Source of the DNA: Omphalotus guepiniiformis
Lineage: Eukaryota > Basidiomycota > Agaricomycetes > Agaricales > Omphalotaceae
Length of the DNA stretch: 64,000 bases
Assembly (NCBI GenBank): GCA_028554645.1
Contig: JAQOOI010000019.1
Span: 434,001-498,000 of the forward strand
Direction of reading: 5' to 3'
In this document: positions 1 through 11,162 of the stretch, one piece after another
How the letters are laid out: every line of letters starts with the position of its first letter
Numbering within the stretch: the stretch's first letter is position 1
Notes under the pieces: model-generated
Told to the model about the DNA's origin: nothing
The model's database searches: none
The model's input: only the letters and a program-made list of their open reading frames with translations
Made by a program: the position numbers and the translations under genes

Positions 1-143
1 CTTCGCGCGCACGCCTTCTCATTGATACGGGTGATCGATACCTTCCAGACTGCGGTCGGTATTTTATATATGTCAGTAATCCACCGATCACGTCACTTAA
101 GACCATCTACTGACCTGGCTATGTGTAGTCTCGACGCCAGGGA

Positions 144-793
144 TTGCCTTATAAAGTTCGCGAACATGTCTCAGATCTCTCACTGGGAGACTGGGGAGCC
201 CAGCTCTTGAACACCTCTAACATTCGTGAGCTGCTGGGTTTTCGCGAAAGTCTCACTTCCAAAGGCAGCCGACGTGACCCTCCGACTCTGGACTCTTTCA
301 CCCCGCGTCGTGGTCGTGTACTACCTTTGTCTCCGGCAACCTCAGCGTCTACTCCAACACCTTCGACTCGGAGAGCGTTCGGTCGTCGCCTTTATGGCCG
401 TCCGATCACCAGAGGGAGCGACGAGGAACCAGGGCCGTCAGACTTGGCCACTGCCAACAAAGTCACCCTGATGCTGTATATGAAGGTTTGTTGCCCATCC
501 TCCGCCCCCAAATTTGACGCTTACCCGTGCTCCAGGATGGCGTTGACGCCTTGCGCTTGCTGGTTAGTAACCCAGGACAGCGGGTCTCCCTCCAAGACAA
601 CAAACTGCTGCTCGGTGGTCATGATATTGAGCAAGGATTACATCGGTTTGAGGTCTCCAGGAAAGGCGCGGTGGAATGGCAGACTGTCCATTGGGCAACG
701 TTGATACCTGCGCGTGATGGCTCTCTCTTATTTCTTCGTCTGGCCGGGGTCACCAACACCCCAGGGTGGGATCTGGACAAGAATTTTCTTTAG
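144..793 (+). CDS. hypothetical protein, 5' end unresolved
   Basis: Two open segments join in phase across a 50-nt intron at 486-535 (GTTTGT donor, TCCAG acceptor, pyrimidine-rich 3' part), with exon 2 running from 536 to a TAG at 791-793. The N-terminal part is rich in Pro, Ser, Thr and Arg; the C-terminal 80 residues look folded and end in the motif LLFLRLAGVTNTPGW. No ATG opens the frame near its beginning, so the first exon is either missed or lies to the left of the window. I do not recognise the family. The codon pattern and position next to dispersed repeats suggest a lineage-specific accessory gene, but this is inference. Confidence 0.4.
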
Positions 794-1264
794 TGCCTGC
801 TGTCTCCTACCTGTCTCCTACCCCCAAAAAAACGCTATTCAATGTTACCTTCATTGGTGACCTTATGTTCCGTCCTTCTTATGTAGATCCATTGCTGTAC
901 TAGACATAATCAGCGGCGTAATATGCCACTCGCACACAAATATGTGTAGAGATGTCTTTTGCAAACTGTTCATTGCGCACCAGCACCACAGCAAGAGTGT
1001 CGCGACTATATTAATAACGATTTCTACAAGCAAACGCCTGGAAGTATACCACCCTACCCCATAGCTATTCCGTCAGTCGACTTCAGAGCGACCCGCCTGC
1101 TGGGACCATAGGTCAGCAGGGGAATGATGGGGAGTTTGGGCTCAATGATGGGGGTTAGGGCTCAAGGCTGCTCAAGGACCATCGTTGTTTGGTCAGAGTT
1201 TCTGCCCACGCGATCGGCCGGCAAAGGCACCGCCACATCTTTCATCCGTTCATCCGAACAACGG

Positions 1265-1485
1265 GCTAACGATTGTTCCCAAAGTCTTACCTGACTTTGC
1301 CCAATGGTCCTACGATGCTTTCTGATATCTTCTCTGATATACAATAGCAATTTCATCCTCTTTACTGTCGCGCGCTAACGATTGTTCCCGAAGTCTTTCC
1401 TGACTTTGCCCAATGGTCCTACGATGTTTTCTGATATCTTCTCTGATATACAATAGCAATTTCATCCTCTTTATTTATTGTCGGG
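1265..1485. repeat. tandem direct repeat, two copies of about 106-112 bp
   Basis: Copy 1 spans 1265-1370 and copy 2 spans 1374-1485. Both start GCTAACGATTGTTCCC and run through the same CTGACTTTGCCCAATGG core to TTCATCCTCTTTA, differing at a handful of positions and by a short T-rich insertion near the end of copy 2. The near identity points to a recent tandem duplication. No function is visible. Confidence 0.85.
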
Positions 1486-1550
1486 CGTCCATGGCAGGAC
1501 CACGCCAGACCACGCCGTGTAACCTCATGAATTCAATTGCCCGGCCCTAC

Positions 1551-1800
1551 GTAAGAGTTTACCAATCTGCACTAGATTTTACCTTCTACAGTATATGCTT
1601 AGCCGAGACGAGCCGAGCCCGGTTAGTGCAATAAAACCGAAAAACCAAATATTAACAGTGTCCCAACGATGAGATTTGGGAAAGGCCTCTGGACCCCCCC
1701 TTGCTAAAGCATTTTCTGGTGCATTTGATTTATGTTTGCTGTAAGCGAGCCTGAGGAAAACCTGCTGAATACGGACGTAGATCCCGGGTACACGTGACTA
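1551..1800 (+). repeat. dispersed repeat family, copy 1
   Basis: Begins GTAAGAGTTTACCAATCTGC and ends CCCGGGTACACGTGACTA. The same ordered blocks recur at 13543-13927 with substitutions and indels: the AGACGAGCCGA block, a GGTGCATTTGATTTAT block and the CCCGGGTACACGTGACTA end. It contains no coding frame. It could be a solo LTR or a non-autonomous DNA element; no clear terminal inverted repeats are visible. Confidence 0.75.
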
Positions 1801-2190
1801 TATTCCGCCTAGTGTTTCTATATTTGCTTGTCGCATTACGGGGATGATTTCGCACATAACTCGGAGCTAGATATATTTCAAATATTTTACTCGAAGTTTA
1901 GTGCCGGGCAAATTGGACCTAAGGCCTAAATTCTTATGGAAAGTCATCCATTATTTTATTGTGGTCCCGCACTCAACTGCGATGTTCACACCTTCTGCAG
2001 ATCTGAACCCTGGACACTCGCGCGAATCGGTCAATGAATGGGCACGCGTATCCTCCTCCTGATGCACGCAGGTCAACGTTGCATTGTAAACAGGTCTGAA
2101 CCACTTCACATCTGAACCAGTTCAGCCATTGAATCAACTGCATACTCAGCCGCTTTGTGCGCCATTATCAACTTGCATTTTTGAAAGCCG

Positions 2191-3289
2191 ATGGTCCCAG
2201 CTCTGTGCAACGCAATGTCTGCCGGCACGACTGCTCACTCGCCAGAGATGTCCATCACGGTGCCCTGGACTGAGGATTCCCCGGAGACCACTTTTACATT
2301 GCCAGCATTAGAGGTGTCCGCAAGACACTGCCTGCAGACTCTAGGGGGGATCCCGAATACTGGCAACGCTACCATGGGCATCCTGCTAACAAACCTGTTG
2401 GTCAGATCCATTGATGGAATTTGCTCCTCACCGCAGGTGTTGCCAGAGACCGAAGACTGCGTCTTGAATACATGGACTAATTACGGGCGAGGCGACATGC
2501 GCCATTTGGGTCTCACCGTTGCCAGAGTGAGTCAATCCAATAATTTTGGCGCTTGATCTGACGTCGACATTTTCAGTGTGTGGAATATTCGCACACCGGC
2601 CGTACTTGCTCCCAGCAGGTGTTTGCTGCGACGGGCCCCAATTTCGGGCAATTGATTGTTATAGGGACTCTCGTTGTCCTCTACGAACGTGCCTTTTCTG
2701 CCTCATGGTCTCTCACCCATCGCCCCAGCCCAAATCTCTTGAGCGCTGTTCCAATCGGCCCACTCCCCCACCCAGGGTGCGCGTCCGCTGTGGTGCACGC
2801 CATTGCAGGCCACTGTGTCACCGTGTTGGAGATGTGGACATTCCATCAATGGCCACGCATCCAACGAGTTCTTTACACTCAAGCCGCCTCGCCCCATCCG
2901 GTTCTTCAAGGTTGGGGTCAGCCTGCGCCCGTGGTCACCAGACGCACTTTCCAGTCGCAAAGTATCCAGACTGATAGCCCCCTTCATGCAGACCCTGCGA
3001 TAAGCCCCTACGCGACGCAGATCCCTAAAGCGATACGCGCCCCTCCTTCATCTGAGAGTGAAGCCGCGCCCGGTCCCTCTGGTGCATCAAAACGTCTGCG
3101 CAAGGAGTCTGCCCCTGACAGATCAGGACTTCGCCGCCGACGAATGTACTGTAAGCTGTTTTCCGTTCAACTGGCGCTTGACATTCTCATCTCTCTTCAG
3201 ATGAGGACCCAAGTAGCCGTGAGGTCTTGGATTGTTTTGAAGTTCACGATTCCACTCGGTCCACTTCATACATCGATCTTTCAATTTGA
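2191..3289 (+). CDS. hypothetical protein, three exons
   Basis: Exons 2191-2526, 2577-3150 and 3201-3289 join in phase to 332 residues plus stop. Intron 1 is GTGAGT...TTTCAG (50 nt) and intron 2 is GTAAGC...CTTCAG (50 nt), both typical for the region. The first half contains several Cys and hydrophobic stretches. Residues around 260-310 are low in complexity and basic, with KRLRKE and LRRRRM clusters that could act as nuclear localisation signals. No catalytic motif or known domain is recognised. Start is the first ATG that opens this frame. The phase agreement across both introns is the main evidence that the gene is real. Confidence 0.55.
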
Positions 3290-3997
3290 AGGATGACCTG
3301 TCTCATTATGTTCTTGTAGCTTTAGGTGTCGCACTCTATAGCTCGGAATGAACACGAGCATCACTTTGCTGCCAAGCGAGGTTCTCCAAACCCATAATGT
3401 ACCAACCAAATACACACGTCAGACACTCTTACACCCTTAGGCTTTATTACAACCGTGACCTCGCTAGACTTTGTCAAACTTCGGGATATGCTGGTAGCTT
3501 TTCGGCCGATGTTGTTCATGCAATTTTTGATCATGCTAACGTCTGAACTTTACTTTGAAGAACTACAATTTGTTGTCGTCATATACTTTGCAGAAAATTA
3601 CGCGGCAAGGTTGTTGTTGCCTCCGTCAACCTCTAGTCTTGAAAGGCCACTCTGAATATGGCAAGAGCTTTGTCATTACAGTACGTGGGGGTAATTTGAC
3701 GACCTAAGTCTAGAGTAACCCTAAACCATTGGTCTCACTCCTTATGGCATAGTAGTCTCCCGCTTTCGCTTTCGAACCAGTCCTTAGAAATTGTCTCAGC
3801 CTGAAAGCCATAGTCCATCTCTAAACCACCCGCCCACCCAAAAGCGTGTGAAAAAGTATTGAGATTGGTCGGGTGTGGTGTTATTGAGCTAAGGCCCGCA
3901 TGAGGACGGCAGAACGAGTGTACAATTACATTGGACGTTAACACACAGGGTATCACAGCATGATCGAAAACACGACGACAACGAAAACAAGAAAGTT
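3290..3997. other. intergenic stretch
   Basis: About 700 bp separating a plus-strand gene end from a minus-strand gene end. It holds AT-rich sequence and one 66-codon open frame (3455-3655) without support. Nothing else is seen. Confidence 0.5.
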
Positions 3998-6119
3998 TTA
4001 CACACGGCACGGCAGGGTTGGAGGCCTATGCAGGAAACCGAATGCAGACTGGACGTAAAACTCCACCAGTATTCGCTCCCACTTCTCTCCCTGGGTCTCG
4101 CATAGCTCGGCATCGACCCCAAGCCTCCAAAATGTATCCTTCTCTGCCGGCCACGAGTCCATAAGACGCCAGAACGACCTCAGCGCTGTGTATCGATCCT
4201 GCCAGACCTCTGCCCCTAGGCCGGCGTTTGAGGTAAGTACCAGGTCAAACATCGAGCCCCCTGGGATGCATCGGGAGATCAACTCTTGGCGGGCCCGGTG
4301 GTGAGACTCCTCCTGATCTTCTAAGCTCACACAGCCGAACTGTTTGCTTCTCCTGGGACGCGTGGTATCTAAGCCTCGATCTACCTTTTCCAGCTCCCAT
4401 CGAAAATTGATCATTCGAAGCTCATGCACTAGAACTTGCGCTCGGTAAGGGTCAAACGCGTCGTTGCAGACCTTTCGCACACTGCCTGACCAGCCGAAAT
4501 CCCGCCAGATTTCTTCCACAAAAGCCAGTGTCTCCGCAGTATCTACCTTCTTGCCTCTCGCTTGGGAGAACACACCACCTTCCACTGGATTAATAAATGG
4601 CATACTGATGATCTTTCGCCACTCATCTGTGCAAAGCTCCTTCACCTTGACCTGACGGCAATACTTCAACCACGCGGGGCGAAAATGTTCCCACTGGTGA
4701 AACTGTCCCCATCTCCGACTCTGATCCCGCGAACCAAAAAAGAGACCAGGGTCAGCGACAATAAACGCTTTGCGTCCCGGAGTCACCCCTGCCCGGCAAA
4801 TCCGTCGATTGGCGTCCCTCCAAGCCGGGATGGTGGGTGGGGCAAAGGGGTCGTTCAGTGGTGGGTCTTCAAAGGGATCTCTCCATCCTGATAGTGCTAG
4901 TAGCAGGCTCAGAAACATGTACTCTGATTTGAGATCGAGTGGGCAAAGACTCACATGAGGGTGTACGATTTCTCGGCATGGGCCTGCCTCTTTGTCTGAC
5001 ACGATTCGGGGCCGCCACCACACTGCCAGCTTTGTAACGCTCTCTCCGAACACACCCGGATGACGCCATCACACTTGCGGTGCCTGCCGCCGCGTATGAG
5101 ATAGAGGACGTTGATGGCCTGGCCGCGTACGACACGGAGGTCATCGACGGCCCGCTTTCAAAGGGGTTGGGCTCAGGGAAACAATCAATAGCAGCGACAC
5201 GTATTGCAGCGAGTTCTTGGCTCGACCCAGCATGGGAGGTGATCAGGATTGGATAACCAGGCATCGCCGGCTCGTGACAAGCGGTCGGGGGCACAATCGT
5301 CACCATCTCCTCAGCGTCATAGTGTCGGGTTTGGCTGCACACGTGTACCACCCAGACAGGTAGGCCCCTCCCCATCAACCTGGAGGCGGTTTTCTCCTCC
5401 CAAACAAAGCAGCCCATCCGCGACGATACGACCTCTTTTCGGTCAAAGTCTGCAGGCTCTTGAAAATCGACAACGTAGTCAATCATAGCAGACAGGGTCA
5501 GCCACGCTCGTTGGACCTCAACTAAACCGCGCTGGAGATCTCGGAGAGAAGAGGGGGTTGAGCCTATATGTCTGAGACATACATCTAAAATTTGGATCAA
5601 TTCCTCGGTCATGCCTGGTGTATTCCCATCCAGTTGCGCTACCGAAAGTCCGGTCATCCTGCTCCCAAGCACCTCATCCACAGCTTCCCTAAGACGGTCT
5701 AAAATAGATCTCTTCAATACACCTCCAGCACCTGGGCGCGCGGAGGAGTACTCGACGTCATATTCATCGACATTGATCCACATAACATCCCATTGAGAAT
5801 ACCACGTCGATGCAGCTGGCGACCGGGCGATGCAAGGAAGGAAGGGGTAGTCCGCGTTATAGGGTTGTGGCCAGCATACGGGATCACATGCACCGTACCG
5901 AGCATCAGACCGTCGATATAAAGGTCGAGCAGAGCCCATTGGTGGAGAAGGAATGAAACTGGCATTAGGTGTGGTGATATACCACTGAGAGTGAGGATCA
6001 AGTGCCCCTTTGAGCGCATGAAGAGCTTTTACGCCAGTGGATAAACGATGCAGGTGAGTTCTATTGGCAAAGGTCGGGAGGGTAGCACCGGCCACACTAC
6101 GATGAGTGATAGTCGACAT
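3998..6119 (-). CDS. recurrent Agaricomycete hypothetical protein (two blocks)
   Basis: Exon 1 starts at ATG 6119 and reads to about 4955-4967; exon 2 runs 4887-3998. The N-terminal block contains ALKGALDPH, YITTPNASFIPSPP, YRRSDARYGACD and a WY...DVMWINVDEYD segment. The C-terminal block contains FFGSRDQSRR, EWRKII and LVHELRMINFRWEL. From memory of basidiomycete genomes, this two-block layout is a multi-copy family of unknown function, often near mobile DNA. The best donor (GTGAGT, intron 4954-4888) gives a TGA at the junction; the alternative donor GTACAC at 4966 restores an open frame with an Arg codon. The gene is therefore either spliced at the weaker donor or newly broken. Confidence 0.6.
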
Positions 6120-7003
6120 CTACAAAGTACATGAGTGGTACATGCCGTGTTCCGCTGAAAAAACGACATCGTATCTCACCTGTAATCCAGTTTGGCGGCC
6201 ACAATTTGCCATTACAAAGCTTTTGTTTCTGTTTGTGCGTATTTATCACGCAACGTATTACCTTCTCATTTTGCATAGACAGCAAATGAATATACCACCT
6301 GTTTTCACAATCCTACGGAGCGTACCACCTCATCTTCGTTAAGCACTAAAACAACATATATTGGGAGGAGAACAGTGAGTATGGCCAAGACGAGGACCAA
6401 ACCCGTGCGTGCATAACTTGATTGGTGGCCTGGGCCGGTGCCCAGGTGGGTACGAGTTCGTTTTAGCCGGATTTTAACTTCAGCTTGAGTAGTAATCAGT
6501 CTGCGTATCAGGAACTTCAACAACCGAATTTATCGTGATTGTACGGTACAACGAAGGGAGAGGTATGGATCATGGACAATTCAAGATCTTCAGAATCATC
6601 GCGACTGTATGGTACGACGACGGGCAGGGATGAAACGATACAAAGCAGTATAAGTATAGGGTACAATGACGGGGAGGGAAGGGTTGGTACAAAGCGGTGT
6701 AATTATAAGTACATTCGAACATCGTAAGACTCCCGACGAAATGTCCCTGATAATTGTGAGACGATAACTGGTACCAAGTGTTTGAAAAGATAAGTACCTT
6801 CAGATCCTGCAGGCGCGATGTATCATTGCCCGGGCGCGGTACTACCTAACGATCTACTCCTCATTGCCCCTGGCTACTTTCTCCCTTCGAGGGAGCTTCC
6901 AAACGGCGTCGCTTAGCAGGACCCTCAGGACCCTCGGCTTTCAAAACTGGACGTCTATATAACAATCTCAGACCAACGATGAGGAAAAATTTTCTAATGA
7001 ACA
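6120..7003. other. intergenic stretch with weak GTA-rich repeats
   Basis: Upstream region of the minus-strand gene that starts at 6119, and downstream of the effector gene ending at 7004. Between 6539 and 6700 the words GTACGGTACAACGAAGGG, GTATGGTACGACGACGGG and GGTACAATGACGGGGAGGG form a decayed short tandem repeat. No gene is supported. Confidence 0.45.
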
Positions 7004-9562
7004 CTACCTTTTGAACAATGTTGCAAACATTGTATCTTGATGCTCCCTCTCAATGCAATCATAGTCGCCAGCCCCAGAGGCCTGTTTGACAACTGACGCA
7101 AGAAAAGCGGGGTATCTCACATCGCCACCCACAGTGTTTACCCAGTCAAAGTCGACAAGGCGAATGCGAGCGCATGTGATCCGGTCATCAGGCTCTCCGG
7201 GCTCCGCGGGCATGACCATAATGTTGGGCGCTCGCAAATCACCGAAGATGTACCCGCCCGACCACAACGTGGTCAACGCAGCCTCCACCGCCTCACTCGC
7301 ACCTTCCACCGCCACCGCTTCACTTGCACCTACCTCTCCTGATATCTTCTCGCGGTCCGTAATGATGTCTGCCAAGGTACGAGCTTTGTCAAGGTATTCC
7401 ATCACTACAAACACAAGGTCTTGGTAGCCCGCTCCTAGCACCTCATAATGAATCAGCTTGGGAGCTAAATTGTTTGTTGCCATATATTTGTGTGCGGCAG
7501 GGTTATATTGTTCTGCGAATTTCACAATGGCGAGCTGTTCCTTCGGACCTTTATGAGTGATGGCGACCAAAAACGTAGTGCAGAATGTTGTCGCAGTCAA
7601 GGCCCTCACATAGGTGAATTTGACCTCTTTCCCGTCATGCATGAAACTGTCCTTGTGCGGATAAACGTAGCGGCAGAACTTGTCATCAATGGATGGACGC
7701 ATGACTGCGTTGGTGGGGGTTAACTGGCCATACCAATTGCACAGTTCCTTAAGAGCCAATCGCAGAGCCACGAGACGACGAGTTATGCTGACAGCATCAC
7801 AGGTGCTAATATGTTTCGTGTAAGCCATCCATTCATACCCAGTCAACCGCTGGACGATGGTATGTGTTGTTAAGACGGCGCCCATAATGGTCATCCAAGC
7901 CCCGCCTATCGCGATGACGAAGGTTGGGCAGCATGAGTTGGCACGAAAGGGCATACGCTGGAGGTGTTTTGAGAAGGTTATTTGCATAAAAAGACGGCGA
8001 CTTACTTCCGCATGAGCAAAAAATCGTGTATAAGAAAACGAAACCTGAACCGAAGGATCGCTGCTCTCGCCCAGCTCACGCTTGACCTCCACTATCATAG
8101 GAGCCCCGTTTATAGGAGCCCCGTTTCGACCTAATTTGGCCCGAGTCAGGCAGCTGTAGTCCGGACACGAATTGTCTTTATTTAATACGGACTCCAGAGG
8201 TTCGTCAAGCAATTCGCCTAACAACTGGCGAGTGCGCGCATCTCGATCTGACTCCAAAGATTGGATTTCGGACATGTGACATGCGAGTTCCACCACCAGG
8301 CGCACCTGGGCCGCTGTTATGGGTAACTGGGGATCATTGACGTACTCAATGAACTTGGCGAAGACAGGATGGTAGAGCTGTATGGGGAGGCCGATATTAT
8401 GTATTGGTAAATGGGGACCCCGGCGACCGTCGAGAAGCATCTCCACCAGGGAATTTTGATTCTTTTTATAATGGGGTACCAATGACCTGACAGACGGAGA
8501 TGTTCCTTGCAGTGCAAGTCGGACATAATTATCGCGCTCTGCAGGGACAATCAGCTTCAGTTTTACATATTATGGTCAACAACGCACGTTTGGAGTGAAC
8601 CTCCGCAATGTCCTCTGCTTCCTCGATTTCGATTTTCTCAACTGCTTGTCCATCCGAAAAATCAGCTGTTAGAGCCCAATGCAACGACAGGGATGCTAGA
8701 CTCACCAGTAAACCTGACTGCGAAATGCATCCGGTTTCCCCCATATCCGTTTGGGTAACATGCACGAAGGGACTGCCTCGGTCTAACATATTGCAGCTCC
8801 TGGTCGGAGATTTCAGGGAGCGGACCCTTCTCGGCGAGAAAAATTGGTTGAAGTGGCTGGTACAAAGTAGCCGTTGAGCAACAAGCTGTGTTCTAACCGA
8901 TGAAGCTGACCTTATAAAATTCAACATCGGGGCCCGGTACCAATTGCTTGACACTGACGGATGAAATATGCATGGCTCGCTCTGTAAGGTCCAGCAGTTT
9001 CTTTTTCGAGAGGTCGAAAACGTTGATCCTGTACGCAGGAATGGGGACATCTAACAGCAAAGAGGTGGATAAACTTCAGGGTAATGAAGTGAGAGATAAG
9101 GACACATACCTAGTCTGACAATAAGCTGAAGCTTTTTCGGGTCAGAAAACACTCCCTGCAGTGGATACTCGCGCCGACCAATCGGATTTGAGGTCGAGTC
9201 CGGATTATGCCTATCATACTCTTCAAAGATTTGATCTTCGGACGGCTTGCCCGGGGGTAGCTGGATGTCCACCTGTTCCACATTTTGTCAGTGCAAACCT
9301 CAGCAAGCACTGACAAGCGACCTACGAGGGTTGCAGACAGAATTTGTTCGCAGGGCAACGTATGTCCAATTGATGTAAAGACATACTTTGCCAACTGGGT
9401 ATGTACTGCGCTTCCATTGTTGTTACGATCGAAAGGGACCGCTCGGTACACCATCATGTCGACATATAAAACGTTGAGCACGACCTCAGAATCAGGAGAA
9501 CCAGGATCAATATCAGTATCAGCGGGCCTCATTGCGACAGGTGGTAAAGTCCCTGAAGACAT
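7004..9562 (-). CDS. Crinkler-like effector: Ubl header, nuclease-like block, kinase
   Basis: Six exons join in phase: 9562-9326, 9272-9110, 9050-8911, 8856-8706, 8665-8588 and 8538-7004, about 767 residues. Introns are 40-59 nt; one donor is a weaker GTCAGC. Residues about 25-130 have the length and pattern of the CRN ubiquitin-like header, ending in PKKLQLIVRL. Around residue 408 an EVKRELG...SDPSVQ segment resembles the PD-(D/E)xK-like block fused to CRN kinases. The C-terminal kinase has VKF (Lys about 596), GDLRAPN (about 689) and VDFDW (about 718), matching catalytic loop and metal-binding motifs with GD-L-R in place of HRD. Known CRN proteins act in host or competitor nuclei or in self-directed conflict; the role here is inference. 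No signal peptide is seen. Confidence 0.8.
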
Positions 9563-9619
9563 GTGTCGTGTCACTGTTATAAGGGAGCTTGGAGGCTCAC
9601 GTGATGAAGACCCTCGTGT

Positions 9620-9960
9620 TATCACCAAATGAATTCAGAGGGTCACTTGGTGACAACGAGGCCAGAAGCCAGGATGTCACTGTTAATAGTCGCAGGCAAT
9701 ACCAAAGCCGCAATTGAACAACCACAAACAATTTCTATCAAACATGTTCCATTCAAAACACACAGCTTCTCAGCGCTATATCTCAGCCAGCATTTATCAC
9801 GTACTTCGCAGATATCACCGTTGGACATATAAGTAAGTACATGGTCTCAACTTCACACACTGGCTTCTCAGCGCTATATCTCAGCATTTATCACGTACTT
9901 CGCGACCTTCTCAAAGATCACCGTTGGACATATAAGTCGTCTGTAGTCTCCCGAGTCATC
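9620..9960 (+). repeat. promoter-like dispersed repeat, copy A
   Basis: The segment AACAACCACAAACAATTTCT, CATGTTCCAT, TTTATCACGTACTTC and GGACATATAAGTAAGTAC recurs in the same order at 10900-11130. Copy A is internally duplicated: CTTCTCAGCGCTATATCTCAG...GGACATATAAG occurs at about 9770-9835 and again at about 9868-9938. It overlaps the upstream region of the effector gene that begins at 9562 on the other strand. The TATAAG word and position just before the gene at 11163 in copy B suggest a carried promoter, which is inference. Confidence 0.7.
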
Positions 9961-10129
9961 CCCTAGTATTGCTTATGAGTAATCTGTGATTACGCAAGTG
10001 TGAACAACGTTGCAACTGTATTTGCTCCTCACTGGCTTACTTATACATCAGGAGCAGTAACCAAATGAACACGTAGAAGACACGCACTTGTTAGGAAGCT
10101 AAATTGACACACGTGATTTCAGCATGACC

Positions 10130-10880
10130 TCCCAAAACGGTGCGCAACAATACTAAAATCACTGATTTTCGGGGTTTGTAGGTGGACACGAAAACTGCCT
10201 TTTTTGGGTTGCCTGTAGGTGGATTGTGCATCCGACCTCCGATTTTCGCCTTCAGTAGGTGGAAAATCGTATCCGACCTCTAAATTTTCAAAAAAATTTC
10301 GAAAAATCCTAAAAAAAATTCCGAGGCTATTTCTAAGCACGTATATATGATTCTAGGTGTTGAGAGCGAGATTCTAGTGGTGCTTCAGCCATCAGTAGGG
10401 GGAAACAGAGGGGGAAATTGACTAGAATTTTGAATAAGATACTGGTACAGCGGGCCTGTATAGATAATAGTGCTGTTGCATTGTAAGAGTATCCCTAATT
10501 AGCAAGAAATTTTTCCTGAGATGTCCTGTAAACATTGTCCAGCTCGTCAATTTTCATCCTATTTCATCCACCTTTGGCCACAGTTGGCTCGAATTTGACA
10601 TCAGCAAACAAGAGGAAGGGCTCGTGGAGGGTTGAGTTAAAGCCGGTGGCCGGCCGGTGAGCCACTTCAGTCAATCAAGCGGGTGTGGTAAACACTGCTA
10701 AACATTTTTGTAGGTGGACAAATATCCGAGCTGCTCGTCAGTTGGCACCCTGTACGTGGACAATAGTACCTCACCTCAGCGTGGAAAAATCAGCAATAGG
10801 TGGACTTTTAGTGGGGGTCGTATCCTACCTTCACCGAAAAAAGGCCACTTTGTAGGTGGATCCGTATCCGACTGTCCCCC
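10130..10880. repeat. cluster of TAGGTGGA motifs, possible non-autonomous element
   Basis: The 8-mer TAGGTGGA or a one-base variant occurs at least seven times on the plus strand between about 10180 and 10860, often followed about 10 bases later by ATCCGAC. The copies are grouped at the two ends of the stretch (10180-10260 and 10710-10860), with a middle that lacks them. Grouped subterminal motifs are a feature of some DNA transposons. No transposase or clear terminal inverted repeat is seen. Confidence 0.5.
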
Positions 10881-10899
10881 CAATTGTCGGGGGTCCTCA

Positions 10900-11160
10900 A
10901 TTAGCATGCGTGGTCCCGCAGCGATCACATGACAGAGACAGGCAGGCATCAGTCTGAGTGAACCCACACACATAAACAGCGGCAAGGCAGGCAATTCCAA
11001 AGTAGCAAGTGAACAACCACAAGCATTTTCTAACAAATATGTTCCATGCAAAACATATAAATGCTCAGAATTTATCACGTACTTCAAGACCTTCACAAAT
11101 ATCACAGCTGGACATATAAGTAAGTACGTCGTCTGCGTTTCCTCCAACTATACGCCTCCA
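10900..11160 (+). repeat. promoter-like dispersed repeat, copy B
   Basis: Related to copy A at 9620-9960 over AACAACCACAAGCATTTTCT, ATGTTCCATGCAAAACATAT, TTTATCACGTACTTCAAGAC and GGACATATAAGTAAGTAC. It ends about 30 bp before the ATG of the module-repeat gene at 11163, so TATAAG lies at a plausible distance for its core promoter. Confidence 0.65.
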
Positions 11161-11162
11161 CC

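Larger units (their letters stand above)
794..2190. other. non-coding stretch with repeats
   Basis: About 1.4 kb without a supported gene. It contains the 106-112 bp direct repeat pair at 1265-1485 and one copy of a dispersed repeat at 1551-1800, both listed separately. The small open frames here are not supported by splice signals or compositional bias. Confidence 0.6.

Noticed and set aside
3455..3655. 66-codon frame in the 3.3-4.0 kb gap
   Set aside because: There is no splice partner, conserved motif or good start context.
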